DNA of 64,000 nt from an uncultured Campylobacter sp. GTDB lineage: Bacteria; Campylobacterota; Campylobacteria; Campylobacterales; Campylobacteraceae. The translations under genes were made by a program, and so were the position numbers. Below, piece after piece: positions 27,298 to 36,309 of this stretch; the stretch's first letter is position 1; every line of letters begins with the position of its first letter. The stretch is from the NCBI RefSeq assembly GCF_938039205.1, contig NZ_CALHVM010000024.1, positions 1 to 64,000 of the forward strand. The letters run 5' to 3'. The notes under the pieces were generated by a model. The model saw only the letters and a list, made by a program, of their open reading frames with translations. It was not told the DNA's origin and did no database searches.

Positions 27298-28311
27298 ATG
27301 AGAAAAATTACCACATCAGCTTATATGCCTACCGAAATTTCAGTAGAGAGTATAAGCGAGAATGTCGCCAGAATAACCGCGTATCCGTTTGAGACGGGCT
27401 ATGCGGTCACTTTGGCTCATCCGCTAAGACGACTTTTATATAGCAGTACCGTTGGATTTGCAGCTACGGGCGTCAAGATAGAGGGCGTATCTCACGAATT
27501 TGATTCGATGAGAGGCATGCTCGAGGACGTAGCGCAGTTTATTATAAATTTAAAAAACATCCGCTTTAAGCTAAAAAACGAGTCTGAGCGCGAGGTGGTC
27601 GAGTATTCGTTTAAAGGTCCAAAAGAGATAAAAGCCAGCGATCTAAAAAGCGATGTCGTAGATGTCGTAAATCCAGAAGCTTATCTTGCAACCATAAACG
27701 AGGACGCGGAGCTTAAATTTTCCGTAATCATCCAAAAAGGTATCGGATACGTCCCGAGTGAAGAGATAAGAGACAATACCGAAGAGGGTTATATAGCTCT
27801 TGATGCATTCTTTACGCCTGTTAAAAAAGCAGTTTACGAGCTAGAAAATGTCCTAGTAGAGGATAACCCCGACTATGAGAAGATTATTTTCACGGTCACG
27901 ACGGATGGACAAGTGGGTGCGATCGAGGCGTTTAAACACGCGATTGAGGCGATGTATCAGCAGATGTCGGTGTTTAAAGGTGTTTTAAATATCGATGTTT
28001 CTGCAGGCTTAAACGCTCAAACTTCAGGCAGCGAGCATGCGAAGTTGTTACAAAGCGTAGAAGAGTTAAATTTGAGCGCTAGAAGCTTCAACTGCCTTGA
28101 TAAAGCTGAGATTAGATTTATCGGCGAGCTTGCTTTGATGGATGAAAACGAGCTAAAAGAGCTTAAAAATTTAGGCAAAAAATCTCTCGACGAGATCAAA
28201 GCCGTTATGCAAGAGATCGGATATCCGGTCGGCGGCGACCTAGGCGGCGGCAAAGAGCAACTCAAGAAAAAAATCGCCGACCTAAAATCACAAATGAGTG
28301 CAAAAGAGTAA
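27298..28311 (+). CDS. rpoA: DNA-directed RNA polymerase subunit alpha
   Basis: 337-residue alpha subunit. The N-terminal dimerisation domain contains [22 protein letters not shown]. The C-terminal domain (about 250-320) contains [14 protein letters not shown] and [13 protein letters not shown], the surface that contacts UP elements and activators. It starts at ATG 27298, 15 bases after rpsD. Confidence 0.98.
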   Translation: MRKITTSAYMPTEISVESISENVARITAYPFETGYAVTLAHPLRRLLYSSTVGFAATGVKIEGVSHEFDSMRGMLEDVAQFIINLKNIRFKLKNESEREVVEYSFKGPKEIKASDLKSDVVDVVNPEAYLATINEDAELKFSVIIQKGIGYVPSEEIRDNTEEGYIALDAFFTPVKKAVYELENVLVEDNPDYEKIIFTVTTDGQVGAIEAFKHAIEAMYQQMSVFKGVLNIDVSAGLNAQTSGSEHAKLLQSVEELNLSARSFNCLDKAEIRFIGELALMDENELKELKNLGKKSLDEIKAVMQEIGYPVGGDLGGGKEQLKKKIADLKSQMSAKE

Positions 28312-28322
28312 AAGGAAGATAA

Positions 28323-28679
28323 ATGAGACACGGTCACGGATACAGAAAACTAGGTAGGACGTCGGCTCACCGCTCGGCTCTACTTAAAAATTTAGCTATC
28401 GCTATCATCAAAAGCGAAAAGATAGAGACGACCTTGCCTAAGGCAAAAGAGTTGAGAAGCTATATCGAAAAGCTAATCACTAGAGCTAGAAAAGGCGACA
28501 GCAACGCTCACAGAGCAGTTTTTGCCAGCTTGCAAGATAAAGAAACTACGAATAAACTAGTAACTGAGCTTGCTCCAAAATTCGTAGGCAAAAACGGCGG
28601 ATATACGCGCATCGTTAAGACTCGCGTTCGCCGAGGCGATGCTGCTGAGATGGCTTATATCGAGCTAATCAAAGAATAA
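28323..28679 (+). CDS. rplQ: 50S ribosomal protein L17
   Basis: 118-residue L17 at the tunnel exit. [20 protein letters not shown] and the C-terminal [19 protein letters not shown] are diagnostic. It is the last gene of the ribosomal superoperon, ended by a strong hairpin five bases downstream. Confidence 0.98.
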   Translation: MRHGHGYRKLGRTSAHRSALLKNLAIAIIKSEKIETTLPKAKELRSYIEKLITRARKGDSNAHRAVFASLQDKETTNKLVTELAPKFVGKNGGYTRIVKTRVRRGDAAEMAYIELIKE

Positions 28680-28684
28680 TTTTT

Positions 28685-28712
28685 AGAGAGCTTCGGCTCT
28701 CTTTTTCTTTTT
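28685..28712 (+). terminator. Intrinsic terminator of the ribosomal superoperon
   Basis: AGAGAGC (28685-28691), a TTCG tetraloop and GCTCTCT (28696-28702), followed by a T-rich tail. The UUCG-type loop on a 7-bp stem and the T run make this the clearest terminator in the window. Confidence 0.95.
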
Positions 28713-29147
28713 CAATTTACATATTTTAGTTACCTTAAAGCCCCTTTAGTCTTTCATATCAGTTAAATTTATTTACTAGCCTATTTTATTGTTTGTAATT
28801 CTGTATATATACGGAAAATACTAAAATTTATAGCTAGTTTTATTTTGACTTCTGCCACAATCCTAAGTACAAATTTACTTTTTGGAATTAGCTTGTACTA
28901 GATGCTTAATATACTAAATTTATATAATATCTAAAAGCGGTTTTTTGATTATGCAACAGCCGTTTGTATAGTTGTCTTGAGGTTTATTTTGTAGACTTGA
29001 GTCTTGCCGCTATTTTGTTTTTATGTCTATGGCCATCTTTTAAATTTGACTCACTTATACATAGAATCGCTTAAAGCTCCAAATTTATCCAAGTCAAAAA
29101 TAGCCGCCAAAACGTCAAACTCATAGCGTATTTAAAATTTTATCTGC
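28713..29147. other. Gene-free AT-rich spacer
   Basis: 435 bases between the terminator and the nfu promoter. I see no credible reading frame, no tRNA and no recognisable structured RNA. The base composition is more AT-rich than the neighbouring genes. Confidence 0.5.
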
Positions 29148-29153
29148 TATAAT
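29148..29153 (+). promoter_or_regulatory. -10 box upstream of nfu-like gene
   Basis: TATAAT preceded by CTGC, 26 bases before the start codon. No clear -35 box. Confidence 0.6.
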
Positions 29154-29179
29154 ATCTCAAAAATTGAAAAAGGTTAAAA

Positions 29180-29449
29180 ATGATCCCATTTACCGATGAA
29201 GAGCTTCTAAAGCCCGTAAAAGCCAGCCTGCAAAAGGTTTTGCCTATGCTTGAAAACGACGGCGGAGGCATGGAGCTGCTAGGCATCAAAAACGGCAAAA
29301 TTTACGTTCGCCTTACCGGCCACTGCCATGGCTGTGCGGCTAGCTCGACTACGCTAAAATACGGTATCGAGCGCCAGCTCCGTATGGATATCCACCCTGA
29401 GCTAGAGGTCGTAAACATCCCTATCAGCGAGGAAGTTAAATTTGATTGA
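29180..29449 (+). CDS. NifU C-terminal-domain (Nfu-type) iron-sulfur scaffold
   Basis: 89-residue protein consisting of the NifU C-terminal domain only. It carries the CHGC pair (GHCHGCAASSTTLKYGIE) that holds a 4Fe-4S cluster between two subunits, and LENDGGGMELLGI upstream. It likely delivers clusters to apo-enzymes. The 3' end overlaps the next gene by eight bases. Confidence 0.9.
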   Translation: MIPFTDEELLKPVKASLQKVLPMLENDGGGMELLGIKNGKIYVRLTGHCHGCAASSTTLKYGIERQLRMDIHPELEVVNIPISEEVKFD

Positions 29450-29987
29450 TTACAAAAAGGCGGGCCTAAAAGCGTTTAACAAGGGCGAATTTGACGCCGC
29501 AGCGAGCTATTTTTCACTTGCCTACGACAAAAAACCGGACAAAAAGCTACTTTTCCTCATTATGCTTTGCTCGCTTGCTAAGACTCGCCGCGACGAGGCG
29601 ATGACGCTTTTTGAGATATTTAAGCTAAAAGATAAGCTTGGTATGAGCCCGGACGAGCTGGAGGAAATTTTAGGCGCGCTTGAGGCAAAATTTGGCGACG
29701 ACGAGAGCCTTGAGGAGCAAAACGCCATCAGCTACGCCGATTTTATGGATGCGGTTAGGCGCGGCGGGTTCAAAAGCGTCTTTGAGGACATCATGTTTTC
29801 CACGCGCGTGATGATCGATAACCGCGACGATTTCCTCGAGTTTTTGCAAAATCTTATCAAAAACGACTTCATCGAAATGGGGCTAAACTACATCGAGACC
29901 GCGGCTGTGATGTTTGCCGGTGACGAACGGCTAAGCGCGCTGGCTCGCGAAATCAACGAAAAGGCCGAAAGTGAAAATTTACGTTAA
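29442..29987 (+). CDS. TPR-like hypothetical protein between nfu and murE
   Basis: 181-residue helical protein. The first 45 residues (KKAGLKAFNKGEFDAAASYF) read as a TPR unit and the rest is predicted helical and acidic, with no catalytic motif. The start is TTG 29442 (IDYKKAG after the initiator), inside nfu; no ATG is available nearby. It overlaps the murE GTG start by 17 bases, so the three genes are coupled. A scaffold or partner role is inference. Confidence 0.8.
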   Translation: MIDYKKAGLKAFNKGEFDAAASYFSLAYDKKPDKKLLFLIMLCSLAKTRRDEAMTLFEIFKLKDKLGMSPDELEEILGALEAKFGDDESLEEQNAISYADFMDAVRRGGFKSVFEDIMFSTRVMIDNRDDFLEFLQNLIKNDFIEMGLNYIETAAVMFAGDERLSALAREINEKAESENLR

Positions 29988-31263
29988 AGAGGGCTTTGTC
30001 ACCGACAACTCGAACGAATGCGAGGCGGGTTGCTATTTCGTTAAAACGTCGACGAACGCTAAATTTGAAGCCGCCGCCGAAGCAAAGGGCGCAAAAATCA
30101 TAAATTTGGCCGAGTGCAAGCGACTGCTAGGTATCGACGAGAACATCAAAATCATCGGCATCACTGGAACGAACGGCAAGACCACGACCGCGGCGGTTAT
30201 CTGCGCTACGCTGTTAAATTTAGGCTACGGATGCGGCCTGTGCGGTACTCGCGGCGCTTTTATAAACAATGAACGCATCGACGACAAGGCGCTAACGACG
30301 AGCGAAATTTTACGCACGCTTAGCTACCTAAAAGCCGCTAGCGAGCGCGGCTGCGAGTACTTCGTGATGGAGGCTAGCTCGCACGCCATCGCTCAAAAAC
30401 GCATCGAGAGCTTGGATTTCGCGATGAAAATTTTTACGAATTTAACCCAAGACCACCTCGATTACCACGGCACGTTTGAAGAGTACGCGCGCGTAAAGAG
30501 CGAGTTTTTCGCAGACGACGCGCCAAAGCTCATAAACATAGACGACCGCGGCGGGATCAAATTTAACCCAGCAAACGCCCTAACTTACGCGCTTCATGCG
30601 GACGCGGACTTTGCGCCTGGCGAGTATTCGCTAGAAGGTGGCATACGCGCGACGCTAAAGACTCCGCGCGGGCAAATGGCGCTAAGCTCAAATTTGCACG
30701 GCGAATTTAACCTCTACAACCTCATAGCAGCCGTCTCTTGCGTCGCGACGCTGACGGATAGGCCACTAGATGAGATCGCGCGCGCCGCGGCAGAATTTGA
30801 CGGCGTCGAGGGGCGCATGGAGGTCGTTAGTCGCGAGCCGCTCGTGATCGTAGACTTCGCGCATACGCCTGACGGTATCGAAAAGGTGCTAAACGCGCTG
30901 CGTCATCGTAAAATCGTCGCGGTTTTTGGCGCCGGAGGTGACAGGGATCGCACCAAACGCCCTAAAATGGGCGCAATAGCGCAAAAATACGCGCACAGGC
31001 TCGTCGTCACCAGCGATAATCCCCGAAGCGAAGAGCCGGAAAGCATCATCGCCGAGATCTGTGGCGGCCTAGAGATGAACGAGCGCGTAAAATGCATCGC
31101 AAACCGCAAAGATGCGATAAAATACGCGCTTGAAAGCCTCGCACGGGATGAAATTTTGGTGATTTTAGGTAAGGGCGACGAAACCTATCAAGAGATCAAG
31201 GGCGTAAAATATCCGTTTAGCGATAAGCAAGTCGTACGCGAACTTTTGGACGGTCGCGCCTAA
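29971..31263 (+). CDS. murE: UDP-MurNAc-tripeptide synthetase MurE
   Basis: Adds the third peptide residue, meso-diaminopimelate in Gram-negative bacteria, to UDP-MurNAc-L-Ala-D-Glu in the cytoplasm. The ATP-binding loop is GITGTNGKTTT at about residues 62-72. EASSHAIAQKRIESLDF carries the substrate contact, and DNPRSEEPESI is the DNPR motif that selects diaminopimelate. The late GKGDETYQEIKG is typical. The start is GTG 29971. At 430 residues it is somewhat shorter than the ~490 of enterobacteria, with a reduced N-terminal domain. Confidence 0.96.
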   Translation: MKIYVKEGFVTDNSNECEAGCYFVKTSTNAKFEAAAEAKGAKIINLAECKRLLGIDENIKIIGITGTNGKTTTAAVICATLLNLGYGCGLCGTRGAFINNERIDDKALTTSEILRTLSYLKAASERGCEYFVMEASSHAIAQKRIESLDFAMKIFTNLTQDHLDYHGTFEEYARVKSEFFADDAPKLINIDDRGGIKFNPANALTYALHADADFAPGEYSLEGGIRATLKTPRGQMALSSNLHGEFNLYNLIAAVSCVATLTDRPLDEIARAAAEFDGVEGRMEVVSREPLVIVDFAHTPDGIEKVLNALRHRKIVAVFGAGGDRDRTKRPKMGAIAQKYAHRLVVTSDNPRSEEPESIIAEICGGLEMNERVKCIANRKDAIKYALESLARDEILVILGKGDETYQEIKGVKYPFSDKQVVRELLDGRA

Positions 31264-31503
31264 ATTTACGGACAAAACGGCGACGAAATAAGGGTAAATT
31301 CGAGTAAAATTTACCTTTGTTTGCGTCTAAATTTCTATTTTTATCACCAAACGGCGTCAAATTTATCGCATTTTTTATCGCTCGCGCAAATGCCTCTAAA
31401 ATCAAATTTAATCACAAATTTAACTCCGAATTTTATCGCGTCAAGCAAGCAAAAACGAATCGCCGCGGCTATATAAAGTTGCTTTTTGCGGCTAAATTTA
31501 TAG

Positions 31504-31509
31504 TATAAT
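31504..31509 (+). promoter_or_regulatory. -10 box upstream of panD
   Basis: TATAAT 26 bases before the panD start; the preceding 240 bases after murE hold only AAATTT words and no gene. Confidence 0.6.
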
Positions 31510-31535
31510 TTTCCCAAAAACACAAAGGACTGCCG

Positions 31536-31883
31536 ATGAAAATCGAAATTTTATCAAGCAAAATCCACCGCGCGCGCGTGACGGACGCCAATCTAAACTA
31601 CGTGGGCTCGGTCACGATTGGACCCGAGCTAATCGAGGCTGCGGGGCTTTGCGAGTACCAAAAAGTCGAGATACTAAACGTCAATAACGGCGAGCGCTTC
31701 GCTACATACGTGATTCGCGGCGAGAAAAAGGGCGAGATCTGCCTAAACGGCGCTGCCGCGCGCAAAGTCTGCGTCGGCGACGTCGTCATTATCGTTGCTT
31801 ACGCGCTTCTTAGCGCCAAAAAAGCAAGAGATTTCGAACCAAAAATCGTGCAGGTAAACGAGCAAAACGAGATCGTAAAATAA
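31536..31883 (+). CDS. panD: Aspartate 1-decarboxylase proenzyme
   Basis: Makes beta-alanine for pantothenate by a pyruvoyl-dependent reaction. The self-cleavage site Gly24-Ser25 is visible in [12 protein letters not shown]; Ser25 becomes the pyruvoyl group. [21 protein letters not shown] is the family core. At 115 residues it is of normal size. It stands alone, without panB or panC neighbours. Confidence 0.97.
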   Translation: MKIEILSSKIHRARVTDANLNYVGSVTIGPELIEAAGLCEYQKVEILNVNNGERFATYVIRGEKKGEICLNGAAARKVCVGDVVIIVAYALLSAKKARDFEPKIVQVNEQNEIVK

Positions 31884-32128
31884 TATACGCCCAAATTTGC
31901 CGTCTCTGCGGCGGTAGGTTTAAATTTACGTTTTATGGCGACGAGCTAAATTTGCGGTAAAATTTAGGCTAGTGCGACGCGACGGTCATTTGCAAACGGA
32001 CGAAAGGCGAACGTGCTAAATAGTAGTTTGTTTAAATTTACCGTCGTTTGGCGTTAAATTTGACGCGGTCGGCAAAATTCGGCGAAAATGGGCAAAATTT
32101 AGCGCCTGAATTTAAAAGGATTCGCAAA

Positions 32129-32905
32129 ATGATAGCGATTTATTTTAGCTCCACGGGCAACACGAAGCATTGCGTAAAGAGATTTATAGAGCGTCTGGGC
32201 GGCGATATCCCCGTGGTTTCGATCGAGGATGAGGGCTGCGGCGAGCTACTAAAGCACCACGATGACGTGATCCTCGCCTATCCCGTTTACTTTAGCGACC
32301 TGCCGCAGATCGTGCGCGAGTTTATTTACGAAAATAGCGCGAATTTTCGCGGCAAAAACGTCTTTATCATCGCTACGATGGAGATTTTTAGCGGTGACGG
32401 AGCGGGCTGCGCGGCTAGGATTCTAAGGCGAGCAGGCGCGGAGATAACGGGCGGCGCGCACGTGAAAATGCCTGCGTTTATCCTCGACGTGGCGATTTTT
32501 AGCTACTCGGCGCAGAAAAACGAGCGCCTGATCAAAGAGGCAAACGCCAAGCTAGAGCGTGTCGCGGAGGCATTTGCCGCGGGTAAACCGCCGCAAGAGG
32601 GGCTAGGCGTGCTATGCCGTATCGCGGGGCTTTTGGGGCAGCGGCTATGGATGAAAATTTGGGACAAAACTCCGTTTGCCAGGCGCAAACCGAGCCTGGA
32701 TACGGCGCGCTGCAGCGGATGCGGCGAGTGCGCAAAATCCTGTCCGATGCAAAATATAAAAATCACGCACGGCAAGGCGAGATTTGGCGAGCGTTGCACG
32801 ATTTGCTACAGATGCGTGAACAAGTGCAGGCAAAAGGCGATAACGATCCTGGGTAAGGCGGAAAATCTGGAAAAATCGGTCGCGGCGGAGTTTAAAGATA
32901 TCTGA
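32129..32905 (+). CDS. EFR1-type protein: flavodoxin-like domain plus two 4Fe-4S clusters
   Basis: About 258 residues. A flavodoxin-like FMN domain (IYFSSTGNTKHCVKRF, with the phosphate-binding STGNT loop at 8-12) precedes a ferredoxin domain with CSGCGECAKSCP and CTICYRCVNKC. This matches the EFR1 family, an electron carrier of uncertain partner. I choose ATG 32129, eight or nine bases behind AAAGGA, over an in-frame upstream start at 32048 that would add 27 residues from AAATTT-rich DNA. Confidence 0.85.
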   Translation: MIAIYFSSTGNTKHCVKRFIERLGGDIPVVSIEDEGCGELLKHHDDVILAYPVYFSDLPQIVREFIYENSANFRGKNVFIIATMEIFSGDGAGCAARILRRAGAEITGGAHVKMPAFILDVAIFSYSAQKNERLIKEANAKLERVAEAFAAGKPPQEGLGVLCRIAGLLGQRLWMKIWDKTPFARRKPSLDTARCSGCGECAKSCPMQNIKITHGKARFGERCTICYRCVNKCRQKAITILGKAENLEKSVAAEFKDI

Positions 32906-33290
32906 CGCGCGTTCGGGCGGTCTTGATTTATGAGCTTATTTTGTTTCGCTTTGCGCTCGGCTTTAAAATTTGCCGAAATGATCTAAATTTAGCGCCCGCC
33001 GCGCCCGCGCTACCTTAAATGCTCTTTTAGTTCTGCGATTTGCCGCTTAACTTCGTCTATTATCTATGGCAAATTTCTCAAATTTACAGAAAGCCCGTGC
33101 TAATACGCATACTGCGATCCAAAATAGATCAAAACGCGCGCAGTTCATTTAAAGCAAAATTTCATCGTCAAATTTGACGGCTTTTCGGGCCTAAATTTAC
33201 TCACTCGCGCCCGTATCCGCCGCAAATTTCAAGGCGGGAACGAAACTTGCATTGCAGGCTTTAAATAAAGTAAATTTAGCTTAAATTGGC
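32906..33290. other. Gene-free spacer before ybaB
   Basis: 385 bases after the EFR1-like gene with AAATTT words and GC-rich patches (about 32988-33012). I see no credible gene. A TAAAAT box at 33291-33296 probably belongs to ybaB. Confidence 0.5.
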
Positions 33291-33320
33291 TAAAATAACG
33301 CGAAATTTGAAAGGATGTTT

Positions 33321-33638
33321 ATGTTTGAGGGGATAGATTTTTCAAAAATGGGACAGATGCTCGAGGAGGCGCAAAAAAAGGCGCAGGAGATCGAGCAGGA
33401 GAGCCAAAAGCGCGAATTTAGCGTAAAAAGCGGCGGCGGGCTCATCAGCGTCAGAGCAAACGGCAAGGGCGAGGTGCTTGATATCAGCATCGACGATAGC
33501 TTGCTAGAGGACAAGGAGAGCTTACAGATCTTGCTCATCAGTGCCGTAAACGACGTACTAAAGATGATCGAGGACGACCGCAAAAACGCTGCGTCAAGGA
33601 TGCTAGGTGGCTTTGCTGGCATGGGGCTAGGGCAATGA
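33321..33638 (+). CDS. YbaB/EbfC nucleoid-associated protein
   Basis: 105-residue DNA-binding dimer of the YbaB family. It starts MFEGIDFSKMGQMLEEAQKK and contains SGGGLISVRANGKGEVLDISID. ATG 33321 is preferred because AAGG lies six bases upstream, whereas ATG 33315 would directly abut it. dnaX and recR, frequent neighbours elsewhere, are absent. It overlaps the PDZ gene by four bases (ATGA). Confidence 0.93.
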   Translation: MFEGIDFSKMGQMLEEAQKKAQEIEQESQKREFSVKSGGGLISVRANGKGEVLDISIDDSLLEDKESLQILLISAVNDVLKMIEDDRKNAASRMLGGFAGMGLGQ

Positions 33639-34846
33639 AACGCGCAGCTTTTTCGCGCCGTTTGGACGCGGTTTTTGGGCTTGCGCGGTTAAATTTTGGC
33701 GGCGCACGGGACGGTGCGACTGCAAATTTGAACTCAAATTTAGCCCGCAAAATTTACTCTCCACTTTTTGCGGTTTTTGTGATTTGCGCATTTGCTGCGT
33801 CGCTTAGAGCCGAGCCGCGCCCGACGCAGGATGATTTTAACGCTTGCTTTGAGAAAAACCTGCCCGCCATGGTAAACGTTGCGGGTAACGGCGGTATCGC
33901 GATCGCGCCGAATTTAATCGCCGTGCCTAAAGGCGAAATCCCAGTGAAAAACTACGTCAAATTTGATCCATATCTAGGCCTCTATCTGGTCGCCTCGGAC
34001 GTCAAACTCGAGCCTGTAAAGATGTCTGACGATAACGCGACGAAAAAAAGCGACTGGGTTAGCGTCACGCGCGATCTAAACGCGACCGTCTACGGCCACG
34101 TAAAGGCGCAGGCGCAGGCGCTAGGCGAGCTAGACGTACTCACGTTTGACGTAAACGGCACGGGCGCCGTGCTAAGTCCGTGCTGCAAGCTACGCGGTAT
34201 CGCAGTGGGCGGGGATAAATTCGTCCCGAGCCGCTATCTAAGGCACTTTGCGGCGTATAAAGACGTTTACTACGGCGATGTGGGCGCGGTTTTTGAGGAG
34301 CGAGATGGCAAGCTCTACGTAAAGAGCGTCGATCCGCTCGGACGCGGCGCGGCGCTAATGGTGGGTGATGAAATTTTGAGCGTAAACGGCGAGAAATTTG
34401 AGAGTTTGCGCGAGCTAAACGAGAGGATTTTGTTCGCCAAAAAGGGCGAGCGGCTCAAATTTGAGATCAAGCGCGGCGACGAGGTTTTGAAATTTGGCGT
34501 GGCGGTCTCTGACGACGCGGCCAAGAAAGAGCAAAAAGCGCCGATGAAAGCGGATAAAAAGGCCGCCGCTAGCGACGCAAAACCTCAGTCCATGCCTCAA
34601 AGCAGCGATGCCGCGAGCGTGCAAAAGCTCTACGGCATGACATTTGACGAGAAACTAATAGTAAAAAGCGTCGACGCGAACTCGGGCGCGGCCAAATTTG
34701 GCGTCAGGGTCGGCGACAAGCTGATGCAAGTGGGGCAAAAGGCGGTCTCAAGCCGCAAAGAAGCGCTCAGCCTGCTCGCTAAAGGCGGCGGTCAAAATTT
34801 GCTATTTAGACGCAACGGCTTTGACTTTTTTTACAACGCGCGGTAG
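33635..34846 (+). CDS. Secreted protein with two PDZ domains
   Basis: 403 residues. A hydrophobic signal at about 40-58 (SPLFAVFVICAFAASLRA, cleavage before EPRPTQ) is preceded by an unusually long, AAATTT-encoded N-terminus. A globular region follows to about residue 210. The first PDZ domain is near 215-290 (SVDPLGRGAALMVGDEILSVNG) and the second near 335-400 (SVDANSGAAKFGVRVGDKLM), separated by a Lys/Ala/Ser linker. No protease catalytic triad is evident, so it is a periplasmic adaptor rather than a DegP-type enzyme. A two-Cys CCK site (LSPCCKLRG) lies mid-protein. It starts inside ybaB. Confidence 0.8.
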   Translation: MKRAAFSRRLDAVFGLARLNFGGARDGATANLNSNLARKIYSPLFAVFVICAFAASLRAEPRPTQDDFNACFEKNLPAMVNVAGNGGIAIAPNLIAVPKGEIPVKNYVKFDPYLGLYLVASDVKLEPVKMSDDNATKKSDWVSVTRDLNATVYGHVKAQAQALGELDVLTFDVNGTGAVLSPCCKLRGIAVGGDKFVPSRYLRHFAAYKDVYYGDVGAVFEERDGKLYVKSVDPLGRGAALMVGDEILSVNGEKFESLRELNERILFAKKGERLKFEIKRGDEVLKFGVAVSDDAAKKEQKAPMKADKKAAASDAKPQSMPQSSDAASVQKLYGMTFDEKLIVKSVDANSGAAKFGVRVGDKLMQVGQKAVSSRKEALSLLAKGGGQNLLFRRNGFDFFYNAR

Positions 34847-34934
34847 TCGCGGGCGGCAAATTTGACGCCTTTGTAGGCTAAATTTGAGAAATTTAGCCTA
34901 CGCTTGGAGCCAGCAAAAACAAAACGGAGAATAG

Positions 34935-36101
34935 ATGCAAAATCAAAATTTAGCGGTAAAATCAAAATTTAGCGGCAATGATCAAATTTGCCTTCAAAGC
35001 GCGGCGAAATCGTCAAATTTGAGCGAGTCACAGGCGCTGCCGAAGGATCAAATTTTAGCTCGTAGTTCGCGCGCGAGCTTGTCTCAAAATCGTTCTCAAA
35101 TTTTAAACTCGACCAAAGCCAAAACTAGCTCCGAAAATCCGACTCAAAGCCCGAAATACCGATCAAATTTGATCTCGCTAAACGCGGCAAAAGGCTCGTC
35201 TTTTACTTCGGGCGCCAATTTACAGCAACCAGCGGCCAGCGCCGCCGATCAGGACGCGCTTTTGGCTGAGTTTAAGGAGTTTTTGAGTGCGCATTTACCG
35301 AGCTCGCCTAGCTTTCATCCGTGCTTTGACGAGGCGCTCTCGTACACGCTAAAATCGGGCGGCAAGCACTTTCGCGCTATGCTGGTTGCAGGCGTCGTAG
35401 CGGCGGTGCGTCCCGAGCGCAAAGAGGCGGCGTTTCACGTCGCGCTGGCATTTGAGACGATGCACAGCTACTCGCTCATCCACGACGATCTGCCTGCGAT
35501 GGACGACTCGGATCTGCGCCGCGGACAGCCTAGTTTGCACGTCAAATTTGACGAAGTGACGGCGATTTTAGCAGGCGACGCGCTAAACACTCATGCCTTT
35601 TATCAGATAGCAAAAGCTCCGCTGGACGCGGACGCGCGCATAAAATGCGTCGAGATCCTAAGCCGAAACGCAGGCATCTACGGCATGGCGCTGGGGCAGG
35701 CGGTGGATTGCTATTTCGAGAATCAAAAGCTAGGGCTTGAGGAGCTAGAATTTCTGCACATCCACAAGACCGCGCGCCTCATCGCAGCAAGCTTGCAGGC
35801 AGGCTGCGTCGTAGCGGGGCTAGACGAGGCGGAGGCTACGCGCATATACGACATCGGGCTTGATCTGGGACTAGCGTTTCAGATCGCAGACGACATCATC
35901 GACGCGACGCAAAGCGCCGAAACGGCGGGTAAGCCGACGCATAACGACGGCGCGAAAAACTCATTTACCAACCTTCTTGGCGTGGAGGGCGCGGTGCAGG
36001 CTAAAAACGAGCTCATCGCAAAGATAGAGCGCGAGCTAGGCGGCGTGCATGCTGGTATCCGCGCTATCGTAACGGGCCTCATCGACAAGCATCTGCGGTA
36101 A
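34935..36101 (+). CDS. ispA: Farnesyl/geranyl diphosphate synthase with ~109-residue N-terminal extension
   Basis: Head-to-tail condensation of isopentenyl diphosphate units for isoprenoids. The two Asp-rich motifs DDLPAMDD (first) and DDIID (second) are present, as are SGGKHFRA and IHKTARLIAASL. The enzyme homologous to relatives begins only at about residue 110 (LAEFKEFLSAHLP). The preceding ~109 residues are Ser/Gln/Asn/Lys-rich with no homology I recognise and are encoded by AAATTT-rich DNA. ATG 34935 follows GGAG, but TTG 35262 follows AGGA with a seven-base spacer and would give a normal ~280-residue enzyme. Either start is possible; both may be used. Confidence 0.88.
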   Translation: MQNQNLAVKSKFSGNDQICLQSAAKSSNLSESQALPKDQILARSSRASLSQNRSQILNSTKAKTSSENPTQSPKYRSNLISLNAAKGSSFTSGANLQQPAASAADQDALLAEFKEFLSAHLPSSPSFHPCFDEALSYTLKSGGKHFRAMLVAGVVAAVRPERKEAAFHVALAFETMHSYSLIHDDLPAMDDSDLRRGQPSLHVKFDEVTAILAGDALNTHAFYQIAKAPLDADARIKCVEILSRNAGIYGMALGQAVDCYFENQKLGLEELEFLHIHKTARLIAASLQAGCVVAGLDEAEATRIYDIGLDLGLAFQIADDIIDATQSAETAGKPTHNDGAKNSFTNLLGVEGAVQAKNELIAKIERELGGVHAGIRAIVTGLIDKHLR

Positions 36102-36276
36102 ATTTGACTTAAATTTATGCTTAAAGCGGTCAAATTTGAGCAGTTAAATTTGCCATCAAATTTCGCAAAATTTATCCTTAACCACAAAACGCTATCTGCG
36201 CGCTATAAACAAACAACCTCGCAAACCGTGCCGATCCCGCCGTAAATTCGGCAAAATTCGGCGTCCTTTTTTATGC

Positions 36277-36282
36277 TATAAT
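36277..36282 (+). promoter_or_regulatory. -10 box upstream of the first secreted paralogue
   Basis: TATAAT preceded by ATGC, 28 bases before the ATG at 36310. Confidence 0.6.
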
Positions 36283-36309
36283 CTTTTAAATTTATCAAAA
36301 GGAGAGATA

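Noticed and set aside
36102..36309. tRNA or small RNA gene in the ispA downstream gap
   Set aside because: No cloverleaf or strong hairpin found; only AAATTT words and the TATAAT of the next gene.
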